Below are positions 6,247-12,423 of a DNA stretch of 12,423 bases, piece after piece. The position numbers were made by a program, and so were the translations under genes. The stretch comes from Patescibacteria group bacterium (GTDB lineage: Bacteria > Patescibacteria > Microgenomatia > Daviesbacterales > UBA10151), in assembly GCA_023487645.1 (NCBI GenBank), contig JAMDBX010000040.1, positions 1 through 12,423 of the forward strand, read 5' to 3'. How positions within the stretch are numbered: the stretch's first letter is position 1; every line of letters begins with the position of its first letter. The notes beneath the pieces are model-generated. The model did no database searches. It saw only the letters and a list, made by a program, of their open reading frames with translations, and was not told the DNA's origin.

Positions 6247-6981
6247 ATGGAATCATATATATCTAAACCACAGGTAACTGCTATTAAAGAAATCCCAAAA
6301 GCAAAAATTGATAATTCGCCAGTAACAAATCAGAAAGGTTTTATTCCCTTGATAGTAGGAGTAGTGATATTTTTGATCGTTATAGCTGGAGGTGCATATT
6401 ACCTAGGAACTCAAAAAAATCAAGAATCGTCTCAAGTTAAACAAACTATATACTCACCCCAAATTAGCCCTACAACATTACCTAAAGATAGCACTTCAAG
6501 TACTTATATTAAATATCAATATAAAGTTTTTCATTTAGGTTATCCTGTTTTTGAGGTTGAAGTTCCAAGTATATGGACAGCTTATACAACATACGGAAAA
6601 TTAATTTACCAAGACCCAGCGACTATCTACTTAGGAGAAGCTCAGAATAAAGATAATGGTTTACTCAACGACATAATTCCATCAATCACAATCAAAATTG
6701 CTAAAAATAAACAACTTTCAGAGGTAGATCCCAAACAATGGCCTCAGAACGATCAACTCTCAATGTCTTTTAGTAGCCCAATTTCTAATAGCTGGGTAAA
6801 TTTAAAAGTGGATGGTTTGGATGCTAAGAAAATCAGTGCAGAAACAGTAGGCTCACCAATAGACATAGTCTACTTCACAAAAGATGGAGTAATTTTTACT
6901 ATTTCGAATAACGCAAGAGATCAGGAAATGTTTGAACATATACTTTCTACCTTCAAAATTATTGATTTAAAATACCTTTAA
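6247..6981 (+). CDS. membrane-anchored extracellular protein of unknown function
   Basis: A 244-residue protein: a cytoplasmic stretch of about 28 residues, one membrane helix (about 31-54, QKGFIPLIVGVVIFLIVIAG), a Ser/Thr/Pro linker (about 60-88), then a globular domain. That domain (FEVEVPSIWTAY near 100-113, ending EHILSTFKII) resembles the PsbP-like domains common in anchored proteins of these bacteria, whose usual pattern is a Y-P-x-x-W strand early and an ILSTFKF strand at the end. No catalytic residues stand out. It stands alone between tRNA-Lys and a non-coding region. No ribosome binding site; TACTAA 6 nt before the ATG is a poor -10. Confidence 0.75.
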   Translation: MESYISKPQVTAIKEIPKAKIDNSPVTNQKGFIPLIVGVVIFLIVIAGGAYYLGTQKNQESSQVKQTIYSPQISPTTLPKDSTSSTYIKYQYKVFHLGYPVFEVEVPSIWTAYTTYGKLIYQDPATIYLGEAQNKDNGLLNDIIPSITIKIAKNKQLSEVDPKQWPQNDQLSMSFSSPISNSWVNLKVDGLDAKKISAETVGSPIDIVYFTKDGVIFTISNNARDQEMFEHILSTFKIIDLKYL

Positions 6982-6991
6982 GCTGTATAAT
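6962..6991 (+). promoter_or_regulatory. candidate promoter of a non-coding transcript
   Basis: TTGATT (6962-6967), 18-nt spacer, consensus TATAAT (6986-6991), immediately after the stop of the upstream gene. A transcript starting near 6998 would run 237 nt to the terminator at 7234, with no good reading frame. Confidence 0.45.
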
Positions 6992-7109
6992 AATTTCACC
7001 GAATGGTCCTCGGGGTAAAAATACCTTACTTTTAGGGAGCGAATGTTGACATTGTAAAAAATGATTCATCTTGGCCACAGGGATCGATTTTTTAAAGCTA
7101 GAATTGGGA

Positions 7110-7138
7110 TTGTATTTTAAGGGTACTTGTGGTAGTAT
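7110..7138 (+). promoter_or_regulatory. candidate internal promoter of a small RNA
   Basis: TTGTAT (7110-7115), 17-nt spacer, TGG-TAGTAT (-10 at 7133-7138, extended). The start would be near 7145, giving a 90-nt RNA that ends at the terminator. Confidence 0.35.
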
Positions 7139-7144
7139 ACGTTT

Positions 7145-7234
7145 ATAACAAGTTATCAGCGACAAATTCCCAGGCTGGGAAAAGTTCGAAAGAACTAGCT
7201 GACTAACTGACCCCACCTTTAGGTGGGGTTTTTT
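7145..7234 (+). ncRNA. candidate ~90-nt small RNA, three-way junction plus terminator
   Basis: P1 pairs GTTATCAGC (7152-7160) with GCTGACTAAC (7198-7207), nine pairs with one bulge. It encloses P2 TTCCCA-GGC-TGGGAA (7167-7181) and P3 AGTTC-GAAA-GAACT (7183-7196), the latter capped by a GNRA tetraloop. Joints are short: GACAAA, A, A. Three bases later comes a rho-independent terminator. The downstream gene is convergent, so it is not a riboswitch for that gene; it could be a small RNA or the 3' end of the preceding transcript. I do not recognise the family. The bases from 6982 to 7144 hold no gene I can support; a GGTA-AAAA-TACC hairpin is visible there. Confidence 0.5.
7211..7234 (+). terminator. 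rho-independent terminator
   Basis: CCCCACC-TTTA-GGTGGGG (7-bp GC-rich stem, tetraloop) followed by six T. Confidence 0.9.
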
Positions 7235-7256
7235 ATTGGCAAAGACAAGAACTTGT

Positions 7257-7814
7257 TCATTGATTAACCAACAGTTCGAAAGCCAGCTTTTTCTCTTTTT
7301 TCAACTTACTAAACCACTTTTTAGCATCCTTTTCTTGCGGATTATCATGATAATATCTGATTAAGCTTGCTAAAGCATCGGCAAGCTGAATACCAACTTC
7401 AGATTTACTTCTTACTGTCCGCAATTTCTTAAGCCCTATACCTTTATCTCGTAATACTTTCTTGAGTTTATGTTCGTACCATTTCGGTTTTTCTCCGTCG
7501 ATATAAATACTTTTGATGGTTTTTTCTGTAATAAGGTGCTGGAATACAATCTCAAGCAGAGAATCTGGTTTTACCGGATTTTCAAATACAGCCACCTTAA
7601 CAGTAAAATCAAGATCGAAAATTCGAGAAAGAAATTTATTTTTCATAAACCATCGTTCTTCCGCCCAATGGAAGTAACTAATTTTTAAATCCTCCTCTAT
7701 CTTTTTAAGCTTATTATCAAACTTTTCAAAGTTATTGACCTCAACATATACAACTGCTCCTGTAGAATGACCTGTTTGCTTGTGGATGCCTGATTCATCG
7801 ATGAAAATAACCAT
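7257..7814 (-). CDS. DUF3800 family protein
   Basis: A 185-residue protein with the DUF3800 (PF12686) layout: IFIDESG at the start (D6, E7), a strand with YIDGEKPKW (D106) and KSEVGIQLADALASLIR near the C-terminus (E139, D146). The acidic residues are spaced like an RNase H-like nuclease fold, so a metal-dependent nuclease or phosphotransfer role is plausible but unproven. DUF3800 genes are frequent in mobile and defence-related regions, which fits the AT-rich surroundings. The start ATG at 7814 begins the conserved strand; GAGAG just upstream is a weak ribosome binding site and TATGCT a possible -10. Confidence 0.85.
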   Translation of the reverse strand: MVIFIDESGIHKQTGHSTGAVVYVEVNNFEKFDNKLKKIEEDLKISYFHWAEERWFMKNKFLSRIFDLDFTVKVAVFENPVKPDSLLEIVFQHLITEKTIKSIYIDGEKPKWYEHKLKKVLRDKGIGLKKLRTVRSKSEVGIQLADALASLIRYYHDNPQEKDAKKWFSKLKKEKKLAFELLVNQ

Positions 7815-7908
7815 TAGCTCTCATGTTAGCATAAAAATAGTTGCTGTACTTTATTGTACATTTCTTAAGCAAAAGAGATAGGTATATTCAGAGTTTAGAC
7901 CGTCAGAC

Positions 7909-7960
7909 AAGAATAATTTGAAAAATTCACTCAGTCTGTGTAAGATATCATCGGGATCAC
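7909..7960 (+). repeat. left copy of a 52-bp imperfect direct repeat
   Basis: Aligns without gaps to 9515-9566 at 42 of 52 positions. Invariant blocks are AAGAATAA, TCAGTCTGTG and GGGATCAC; most of the differences are transitions. The copies bracket a segment of about 1.5 kb. Confidence 0.65.
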
Positions 7961-8038
7961 AGAATGATATTAGTGTTTTGGCACAAATTTAGCCTCGAGA
8001 TTTTGTTAAAAATCCCTTATTTTTGAGCCTATAAACAA

Positions 8039-8060
8039 GAGACCGAGCAGGATTCGAACT
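8039..8060 (-). other. tRNA 3'-end fragment (possible attachment-site scar)
   Basis: On the minus strand this reads GAGTTCGAATCCTGCTCGGT followed by CTC: a T loop, the 3' side of a T stem and an acceptor-like strand. The 5' side of the T stem no longer pairs and no other tRNA arm is present; the small gene ending at 8079 lies directly upstream. Integrating elements often leave copies of tRNA 3' ends like this. Confidence 0.4.
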
Positions 8061-8078
8061 CATGATTGGATTGTTCTG

Positions 8079-8249
8079 TCAATCTTTCTTATTTTCAAAA
8101 TCTGAATCAATAATATCCTTTTCCCAATCAGATCCATAAAAATACTGCATTATTCCGCAAGATAAAAGGTAAACAAATTCTTGTATTCCTTTTAATTCCT
8201 CATCTGATGCATTAGAATAATATTTTCTGATTACATCCAATGGCAACAT
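8079..8249 (-). CDS. small acidic protein, 56 residues, unknown function
   Basis: Starts MLPLDVIRKYYSNASDEELK and ends DSDFENKKD. It looks like one or two helices; charged and aromatic residues alternate (QEFVYLLSCGIMQYFYG in the middle). The ATG at 8249 is the first possible start, since a stop codon precedes it in frame. AGGAGGTGG lies about 12 nt upstream, a strong but slightly distant ribosome binding site, which supports a real gene. Not recognised. It sits inside the repeat-bounded segment, divergent from the 369-residue gene. Confidence 0.55.
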   Translation of the reverse strand: MLPLDVIRKYYSNASDEELKGIQEFVYLLSCGIMQYFYGSDWEKDIIDSDFENKKD

Positions 8250-8308
8250 TTACCATCACCACCTCCTGCCTCTTTTCAAATAAATAATGCAAATAATCTT
8301 AAATTAGA

Positions 8309-8314
8309 TATAAT
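8309..8314 (+). promoter_or_regulatory. -10 element of the 369-residue gene
   Basis: Consensus TATAAT, predicted start near 8321, leaving a 5' leader of about 29 nt. The -35 is weak and the leader has no ribosome binding site. Confidence 0.45.
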
Positions 8315-8349
8315 AACAGCAGTCAAAACCTGCTCCATGTACACAGAAT

Positions 8350-9459
8350 ATGTTAGATAGAGACACGGGCCCAAAATTTGACCATGATCCTAATTTAGAT
8401 AGACCTCTTGGAGGATCTACTCGCCAATTCCTGAAAAGATACTATGAAACTGATGAATTTAAGCACGGATATAATCTGTGGAATATGCAGTTTGCAGACC
8501 CAAATCAATACAGCGGAGTCGGCAGAAGGCGGGCTATATGGGTACAATCCTTTGTTAACAGATTATTCGATGTCCAAACTGTAAGCGAGGCAGATCGTTT
8601 ATTAGAGCCTTGGATACGTTGGGGTAAGGTACATTCCGATATATGGCGTCCATACTGGAATGGAGACCATAGCGATGAAGATACTAGTGCACATTATAAA
8701 AGGATACAAGAATCATTTAATGCAGTGCCCATTCCGGAAGAAATTAAAGCATATCAAGGAAACTTAATGGATGAAGATTTGAGAACGTTGGCAGATGGCT
8801 TATTGTGGATGACTAGAGAGATTAGAGAGTCAATTGATCTAACTGAAGGAGCACAAAGACCAATACCGCTAAGTACTGTTTTTAGAGTACAAAGGATAAT
8901 GGGAAAACCTTTTATGCCCGCAGGTGGTTTAGAAGATCAGGTAAGAGACAAACCAAGCATAAGAAGAATTGAACATGAAGGGAAAACATATATCGCTTTT
9001 GATATTGATGGAGAAGAAGCAGATTTTGCTAGCCTAGATCCATCTTCTGAAGAAGAATGGCAACGATGGAATCAATTACAAGTGGGGACCAGAGTTAGGT
9101 ATTTAAGAGAAGATCGTGAAGCAAAAAAGAAAACTGTAGAACTTGGCACAGTACGAGGTTTCGATTTATTAGGAGCAGGAGACGCAATGTTATTTGGCCC
9201 AAGCGTAGCGAATATAGGAATTATTGTTACTAATGACCAAACTGGATTTTTTCAATGTTCTCTTGTTTCAGATATAAGGCTAGATCAAAATCAAATTACA
9301 CTCGAAGAATTATCTTCTATCGAACCAGAAAAACCTGTTGACGTTGTATTTATGAAACCACAAACAGGAGAAGTTACTCAACAAACTTTTGAGACTATGG
9401 AACAAGCAACAGATGAAGTCAAAAAACGCATTACTCAAGAATTTAGTCAACAAGAATAA
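8350..9459 (+). CDS. unrecognised 369-residue protein
   Basis: A soluble, acidic protein without signal peptide or membrane helix. I do not recognise a family. The N-terminal half is rich in Trp and charged residues (SGVGRRRAIWVQSFVNRLF near 55-73; EPWIRWGKVHSDIWRPYW near 86-103) and looks helical. From about 205 to 312 it looks like beta strands: IRRIEHEGKTYIAFDIDG, then a stretch GTRVRYLREDREAKKKTVEL-GTVRGFDLLG that resembles a small barrel, and ANIGIIVTNDQTGFFQCSLV. The C-terminal 40 residues are Gln/Glu-rich. Base use is AT-rich like its surroundings. It lies alone in the repeat-bounded segment with its own -10 and no ribosome binding site. The long open frame and ordinary protein composition make it a real gene. 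Confidence 0.75.
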   Translation: MLDRDTGPKFDHDPNLDRPLGGSTRQFLKRYYETDEFKHGYNLWNMQFADPNQYSGVGRRRAIWVQSFVNRLFDVQTVSEADRLLEPWIRWGKVHSDIWRPYWNGDHSDEDTSAHYKRIQESFNAVPIPEEIKAYQGNLMDEDLRTLADGLLWMTREIRESIDLTEGAQRPIPLSTVFRVQRIMGKPFMPAGGLEDQVRDKPSIRRIEHEGKTYIAFDIDGEEADFASLDPSSEEEWQRWNQLQVGTRVRYLREDREAKKKTVELGTVRGFDLLGAGDAMLFGPSVANIGIIVTNDQTGFFQCSLVSDIRLDQNQITLEELSSIEPEKPVDVVFMKPQTGEVTQQTFETMEQATDEVKKRITQEFSQQE

Positions 9460-9514
9460 CTCATTTGAGATAAACTTTCTGATACGCATACTTATGCATC
9501 TTTTAATCCAAAAT

Positions 9515-9566
9515 AAGAATAAACTAAAAAACTCATTCAGTCTGTGCAATGTATCGTTGGGATCAC
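9515..9566 (+). repeat. right copy of a 52-bp imperfect direct repeat
   Basis: Matches 7909-7960 at 42 of 52 positions, same orientation, no gaps. It starts 56 nt after the 369-residue gene ends. Confidence 0.65.
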
Positions 9567-9571
9567 TTTAC

Positions 9572-9589
9572 AAAAAAGAGATCCTCTTT
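9572..9589 (-). terminator. possible terminator of the secreted helical protein gene
   Basis: On the minus strand AAAGAG-GAT-CTCTTT followed by TTT, overlapping the stop codon at 9588. The stem is AT-rich with a 3-nt loop, so it is weak. Confidence 0.35.
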
Positions 9590-10277
9590 ACTGGAATTTT
9601 TCGGGGAATTGCCTGACAATAACTGCCGCCAATCCATCAGCAAAAGCGATATATTGATTATAGGCAGCATCCTGCATATCGTATGATGCCTGCCAATCTC
9701 CTGCCGCCCGGGCATTAATCACCGCCAACATCAACTGAGCGCGCTCAACCATCATTTGTTTAACAGCATCTTTTTGTATATCCGGATTGACAGCACTTAA
9801 TAGACTTGCCAATTGCTCAGCCTGATTGCTTAAATCTGACATGGCCCGGCTCCTTTCCGACCCGTCATTGTTTTTTATTGCCAGAGTATAGTTCATATAA
9901 GAATCAATATGCTTTCTCCAAACCTCCAAAAATTTATTACTGGTATCAGTCCCGTATAACGATCCCATCAAGTTAGCCATTGCCACGCTATTATTATCCA
10001 GAGTGTGAGTTGAAGCTTTAAAAGCCTCGCTGCCAAACCCATCATACCCATCCCGCATGGCCTCCGCCGCCAGATCGACATGTTGTTTATTCAAAGAATT
10101 AAGTACCACCCTCAAACCTGAGGCTTTGGTATTAGTGTCTAAAACAGCTGAAGGAGAAGAAGTCATCTGTGCAGAGAGATTTAGCGGAGAACTTCTGTAA
10201 CTCGTTGAAACTGCCAGGACAGCCAGTAGAACAAATAGAATCAAATTTTTCCACCGGAATTTTCTGGCATTAACCAA
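9588..10277 (-). CDS. secreted helical-bundle protein of unknown function
   Basis: A 229-residue protein with a basic start (VNARKFRWK) and a hydrophobic segment (about 11-26), a signal peptide or anchor. The rest (about 53-225) is predicted all-helical with ferritin-like spacing: LNKQHVDLAAEAMRDGYDG, FLEVWRKHIDSYMNYTLA, MMVERAQLMLAVINARAAGD, YDMQDAAYNQYIAFADGLA. The H-x-x-L-A-A and W-x-x-H-I motifs recall extracytoplasmic helical repeat domains in Firmicutes and CPR; I cannot name the family. A TTG start at 10277 is chosen because AGGAGGG lies 9 nt upstream and no in-frame ATG fits. TACAAT further upstream is a likely -10. Confidence 0.7.
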   Translation of the reverse strand: MVNARKFRWKNLILFVLLAVLAVSTSYRSSPLNLSAQMTSSPSAVLDTNTKASGLRVVLNSLNKQHVDLAAEAMRDGYDGFGSEAFKASTHTLDNNSVAMANLMGSLYGTDTSNKFLEVWRKHIDSYMNYTLAIKNNDGSERSRAMSDLSNQAEQLASLLSAVNPDIQKDAVKQMMVERAQLMLAVINARAAGDWQASYDMQDAAYNQYIAFADGLAAVIVRQFPEKFQ

Positions 10278-10377
10278 ATGAACTTACCCTCCTATACGTT
10301 CCCATTGTAAAATCTTCTTACCGGATTATTGTTAAAGTTAAGCCAGAAATAAGTAAGAAAGCATCCAATCTTTTGTA

Positions 10378-10406
10378 TTGACTTCGGGTTTTATTTGGAG
10401 TAGAAT
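10378..10406 (+). promoter_or_regulatory. strong sigma70-type promoter
   Basis: TTGACT (10378-10383, 5 of 6), 17-nt spacer, TAGAAT (10401-10406, 5 of 6). Start near 10413. This is the best promoter in the window and drives the two small genes. Confidence 0.75.
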
Positions 10407-10438
10407 TTGCCTGCAAATTTTAAAAGAGAGGTTTGGGC

Positions 10439-10621
10439 ATGAGTTTTTTTAGCAAAAGTTTTCAGAGACGAAGATTTAGGAAAAAGAGTTTAAAAGAGCC
10501 ACTTTTCACCGACTCTTTGGTGCCTTTAATTCCGCGTACTATTTTTGTTTACAACAATAACAACACCGTCCTTTGGGATCTGCTACAAGTTAAAGAGTTA
10601 CTTTTCAAAAAAAGGAGGTGA
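10439..10621 (+). CDS. small very basic protein, 60 residues
   Basis: Begins MSFFSKSFQRRRFRKKSLKE, has a hydrophobic centre (LVPLIPRTIFVYNN) and ends LLFKKRR. AGAGAGG lies 7 nt before the ATG and a strong promoter precedes it. Its last codons and stop (AGG AGG TGA) are themselves the ribosome binding site of the next gene, so the two are translationally linked. A hairpin inside it (AAAGAGT 10483-10489 with ACTCTTT 10512-10518, inner AAAAG/CTTTT) could act as an attenuator. The net charge suggests nucleic-acid or membrane contact. It could instead be a translated leader for the next gene. Confidence 0.55.
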   Translation: MSFFSKSFQRRRFRKKSLKEPLFTDSLVPLIPRTIFVYNNNNTVLWDLLQVKELLFKKRR

Positions 10622-10625
10622 AAAA

Positions 10626-10946
10626 ATGCAAGTAGTACATTACTGTCAATTACACAGGTCAAAGTTCTACAGGAACGAGAAACAGGTCAATGGCGATGCC
10701 AAAGTTTGGTATTCCCACAAGATTTTGGATGGACAGGGTTTTTGTGTAGAAAAAGAAACATCAGAAACCAAACCGGCAGTTGGACAAAGTATTTTTACTG
10801 ACCGGATCGTTTCACCTTCCAAATATATGTTCATGTGTAATGCCATGAATAATGCGGTAGCTTTGGCTGCAGGCGGCAAAATTGAGCTAGACCAAATTGG
10901 ATCTTACTACAAAAGGATCCTGACTGAGTTAACTCAGACTGCCTAA
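10626..10946 (+). CDS. small cytosolic protein, 106 residues, unknown function
   Basis: Begins MQVVHYCQLHRSKFYRNEK, with KVWYSHKILDGQGFCVEKE near 27-45 and NAMNNAVALAAGG in a helical C-terminal half. The Cys and His near the start (H5, C7, H10) and C40 could bind metal, but the pattern fits no zinc motif I know. AAAGGAGGTG ends 5 nt before the ATG, a perfect ribosome binding site, and the gene ends before a strong terminator, so it is probably well expressed. Second gene of a two-gene operon. Not recognised. Confidence 0.75.
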   Translation: MQVVHYCQLHRSKFYRNEKQVNGDAKVWYSHKILDGQGFCVEKETSETKPAVGQSIFTDRIVSPSKYMFMCNAMNNAVALAAGGKIELDQIGSYYKRILTELTQTA

Positions 10947-10953
10947 ATTTTGT

Positions 10954-10980
10954 TCCCTGCCCCTTGGGGCAGGGAGTTTT
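10954..10980 (+). terminator. rho-independent terminator of the small-protein operon
   Basis: TCCCTGCCCC-TT-GGGGCAGGGA (effectively an 8-bp stem with a 4-nt loop) followed by GTTTT. Confidence 0.85.
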
Positions 10981-11001
10981 CCTTACTTAATACTCAAACT
11001 T

Positions 11002-11010
11002 TGGTATACT
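11002..11010 (+). promoter_or_regulatory. extended -10 of cysS
   Basis: TGG-TATACT (5 of 6) with no clear -35; start near 11017, leaving a leader of about 14 nt and no ribosome binding site. Confidence 0.5.
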
Positions 11011-11030
11011 TCCCTTAGTTTCCAAGTTTT

Positions 11031-12188
11031 ATGAAGATTTTTAATTCCTTAAGCGACAAACAGGAAGATTTTAAACCATTGCAGGATAAAAGAGTCACTA
11101 TTTATGTCTGCGGAATTACTCCTTACGACACCACTCACTTAGGCCACGCCTTCACTTACATCTCTTTTGACGCCTTGATCAGGTACTTAAAATTTCAAGG
11201 GTATAAGGTAACTTACACCCAAAACGTTACTGATATAAATGACCGCGATAAGGATATTTTGGAAAGAGCCAGGGAGCAAAATATCCCTTGGCAAGAATTA
11301 GCAAAATATTGGACTGATAAGTTTTTAGAAGATATGGCCGCCTTAAACTGGGCTCCTCCTACCTATTACCTAAAAGCTTCCGAGCAAATTTCCCCCATGA
11401 TAGACCTAATCCAAAAACTTTTGGACAAAGGCCTGGCTTACCGAAAAAACGGCAGTGTTTATTTAGATATTTCCCGGGATAAAGGATTTGGCAAATTATC
11501 AAAGTTTAATAAAAATAAAATGTTTAAGGTGGCCCAGGAGTTTGAGGAAGATTTGGCCTGCATTGAGAAAAGGAATCCTTTGGATATTACTTTATGGCGG
11601 GCGCAAACGCCTGACCAACCAAGACACATCCCCTCTTTTAATTCTCCGTTTGAAGCCAGCAGACCAGGCTGGCACCTGGAATGCTCTGCCATGAGCATTG
11701 CCACCTTAGGGGGACAGATCGATATTCACGGAGGCGGCATTGATTTAATCTTTCCTCATCACGAAGATGAAATTGCTCAATCAGAAGGAGCCACCGGGAA
11801 GATTCCTTTTGCTAAATATTGGCTTCATACCGGCACAGTTTATTACCGGGGTGAAAAAATGTCCAAATCAAAAGGAAATTTAGTGATGGTTTCTGATTTG
11901 TTGAAAAAATATTCACCTAATGCTATCAGCTGGTTACTGCTTTCCCACCACTGGGATAAATCCTGGGAATATAAAGAACAAGACTTAATCCAAGCTCAAA
12001 AAAATGTCGAGGCCGTTGAAAAAGCTTTAGCCTCAAAAGGTGAGACCCTGGAGCGTAATACTCAACAATTTACAAAAATCATGGACCAAAATTTAAACAC
12101 TCCCAAAGCCTTGGATTTTTTACTTGAGCTGGCAAAACAAAAGAAGGAATTAAAAAAGTTTTACGAGGTTTTAGGTTTTAAGATTTAG
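11031..12188 (+). CDS. cysS: cysteinyl-tRNA synthetase, short form
   Basis: A 385-residue class I synthetase that charges tRNA-Cys with cysteine using ATP. The HIGH motif is HLGHAFTY (near 37), preceded by the zinc-ligand Cys in YVCGITPYDTT; the other zinc ligands lie in WHLECSAMS and FPHHEDE; the KMSKS loop is GEKMSKSKGN. It is shorter than typical bacterial CysRS (about 460), stopping soon after the helical anticodon-stem contact domain, so most of the C-terminal anticodon-binding region is missing. The related MshC ligase is a possible confusion, but mycothiol synthesis is not expected here. The 3' end overlaps the convergent ketoacyl synthase gene by 11 nt. Confidence 0.93.
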   Translation: MKIFNSLSDKQEDFKPLQDKRVTIYVCGITPYDTTHLGHAFTYISFDALIRYLKFQGYKVTYTQNVTDINDRDKDILERAREQNIPWQELAKYWTDKFLEDMAALNWAPPTYYLKASEQISPMIDLIQKLLDKGLAYRKNGSVYLDISRDKGFGKLSKFNKNKMFKVAQEFEEDLACIEKRNPLDITLWRAQTPDQPRHIPSFNSPFEASRPGWHLECSAMSIATLGGQIDIHGGGIDLIFPHHEDEIAQSEGATGKIPFAKYWLHTGTVYYRGEKMSKSKGNLVMVSDLLKKYSPNAISWLLLSHHWDKSWEYKEQDLIQAQKNVEAVEKALASKGETLERNTQQFTKIMDQNLNTPKALDFLLELAKQKKELKKFYEVLGFKI

Positions 12189-12423
12189 GTAAACCCACCA
12201 TAGGAAGGACTGCAGCACCAAATGCTATCCCTGCTCCGAAAGAAGCCGTAGCAATCATATGATTACGGCGAATTTTTCCGCTATTAACAGCTTCGCATAA
12301 AGCAATTGGGATCGATGAAGATAAAGTATTTCCGTACTTATTGATGATAACAATTACTTTTTCCATCGCAACTCCTAAACTTTCTGCTACCGCTTTAATT
12401 ATTTTTCCGTTTGCCAGCTCAAG
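12178..12423 (-). CDS. beta-ketoacyl-ACP synthase III-like protein, C-terminal part
   Basis: Partial; the 5' end lies beyond the window. The visible 81 residues match the C-terminus of FabH/KAS III: LANGKIIKAVAESLGV, INKYGNTLSSSIPIALCEAV and a terminal FGAGIAFGAAVLP. The catalytic Asn of the GNT motif is kept, and the Asn of the usual H-Q-A-N is kept, but the His position reads Glu (E-L-A-N), so decarboxylative condensation may be changed or lost. KAS III starts fatty-acid chains from acetyl-CoA and malonyl-ACP; relatives make other acyl transfers. Tail-to-tail overlap with cysS leaves no room for a terminator. Confidence 0.85.
   Translation of the reverse strand, partial: LELANGKIIKAVAESLGVAMEKVIVIINKYGNTLSSSIPIALCEAVNSGKIRRNHMIATASFGAGIAFGAAVLPMVGLPKS

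Larger units (their letters stand above)
7815..8078. other. gap without a gene; holds a direct repeat and a tRNA scar
   Basis: No supportable reading frame. It contains the left 52-bp direct repeat (7909-7960) and, on the minus strand, a tRNA 3'-end fragment (8039-8060). Confidence 0.5.

Noticed and set aside
6959..7216. 85-codon minus-strand frame
   Set aside because: It starts inside the terminator hairpin, lacks a ribosome binding site and covers the structured RNA; the composition is not protein-like.
10924..10937. Perfect palindrome CTGAGTTAACTCAG near the end of the 106-residue gene
   Set aside because: It lies in codons just before a better terminator; could be an operator but nothing else supports it.
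1..12423. CRISPR array or Cas genes
   Set aside because: No regularly spaced short repeats and no Cas-like proteins were seen.

Overview
The window looks like a piece of a Candidate Phyla Radiation (Patescibacteria) genome, most likely Microgenomates-like. This is an inference from gene content and style, not from a marker tree. The supporting signs are very compact packing with 1-nt or tail-to-tail gene overlaps, short versions of housekeeping proteins (RsmI, CysRS), a CvpA-CAP fusion, single-pass anchored proteins whose membrane segment starts with a Q-K-G-F-like motif, few Shine-Dalgarno sites on core genes, and a tRNA without an encoded CCA.

Layout. (1) 55-777, minus: a toxin-antitoxin-like pair, a small basic protein followed by a PIN-domain ribonuclease broken by a one-base shift in an A5 tract. 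(2) 872-2153: dedA (minus) and rsmI (plus) diverge with start codons that overlap, each with a promoter-like sequence lying inside the other gene. (3) 2136-5746, minus: a four-gene cell-envelope operon reading CvpA-CAP fusion, secreted staphylococcal-type nuclease, DUF192 protein, and a degenerate PEP-synthase-like protein that carries a 75-bp palindromic repeat inserted in frame. (4) 5747-6246: an RNA-rich stretch with a three-way-junction fold, a tRNA-Lys-like sequence with an 86-nt structured D-loop insert and no T arm, then an intact tRNA-Lys(UUU). (5) 6247-7234: a membrane-anchored protein, then a non-coding stretch that ends in a compact three-way-junction RNA and a strong terminator. 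(6) 7257-9566: an AT-rich accessory stretch with a DUF3800 gene, a 56-codon small gene, a tRNA 3'-end scar and an unrecognised 369-aa gene; the last three lie between two 52-bp imperfect direct repeats (42/52 identical). (7) 9588-10980: a secreted helical protein (minus), and a two-gene small-protein operon with a near-consensus promoter, perfect ribosome binding site and strong terminator. (8) 11031-12423: cysS (plus) converging on the 3' end of a ketoacyl-ACP synthase III-like gene (minus) that runs off the window.

How the genes fit together: the minus-strand block at 2136-5746 is envelope and extracellular (membrane anchor, CAP domain, secreted nuclease, exported DUF192), which fits a host-attached or scavenging cell that takes up nucleotides. 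rsmI, tRNA-Lys and cysS are translation genes. The most novel material is the non-coding RNA: two separate three-way junction folds and the tRNA-derived element with the expanded D loop. All RNA folds and promoters were found by eye, with no folding program or database search.
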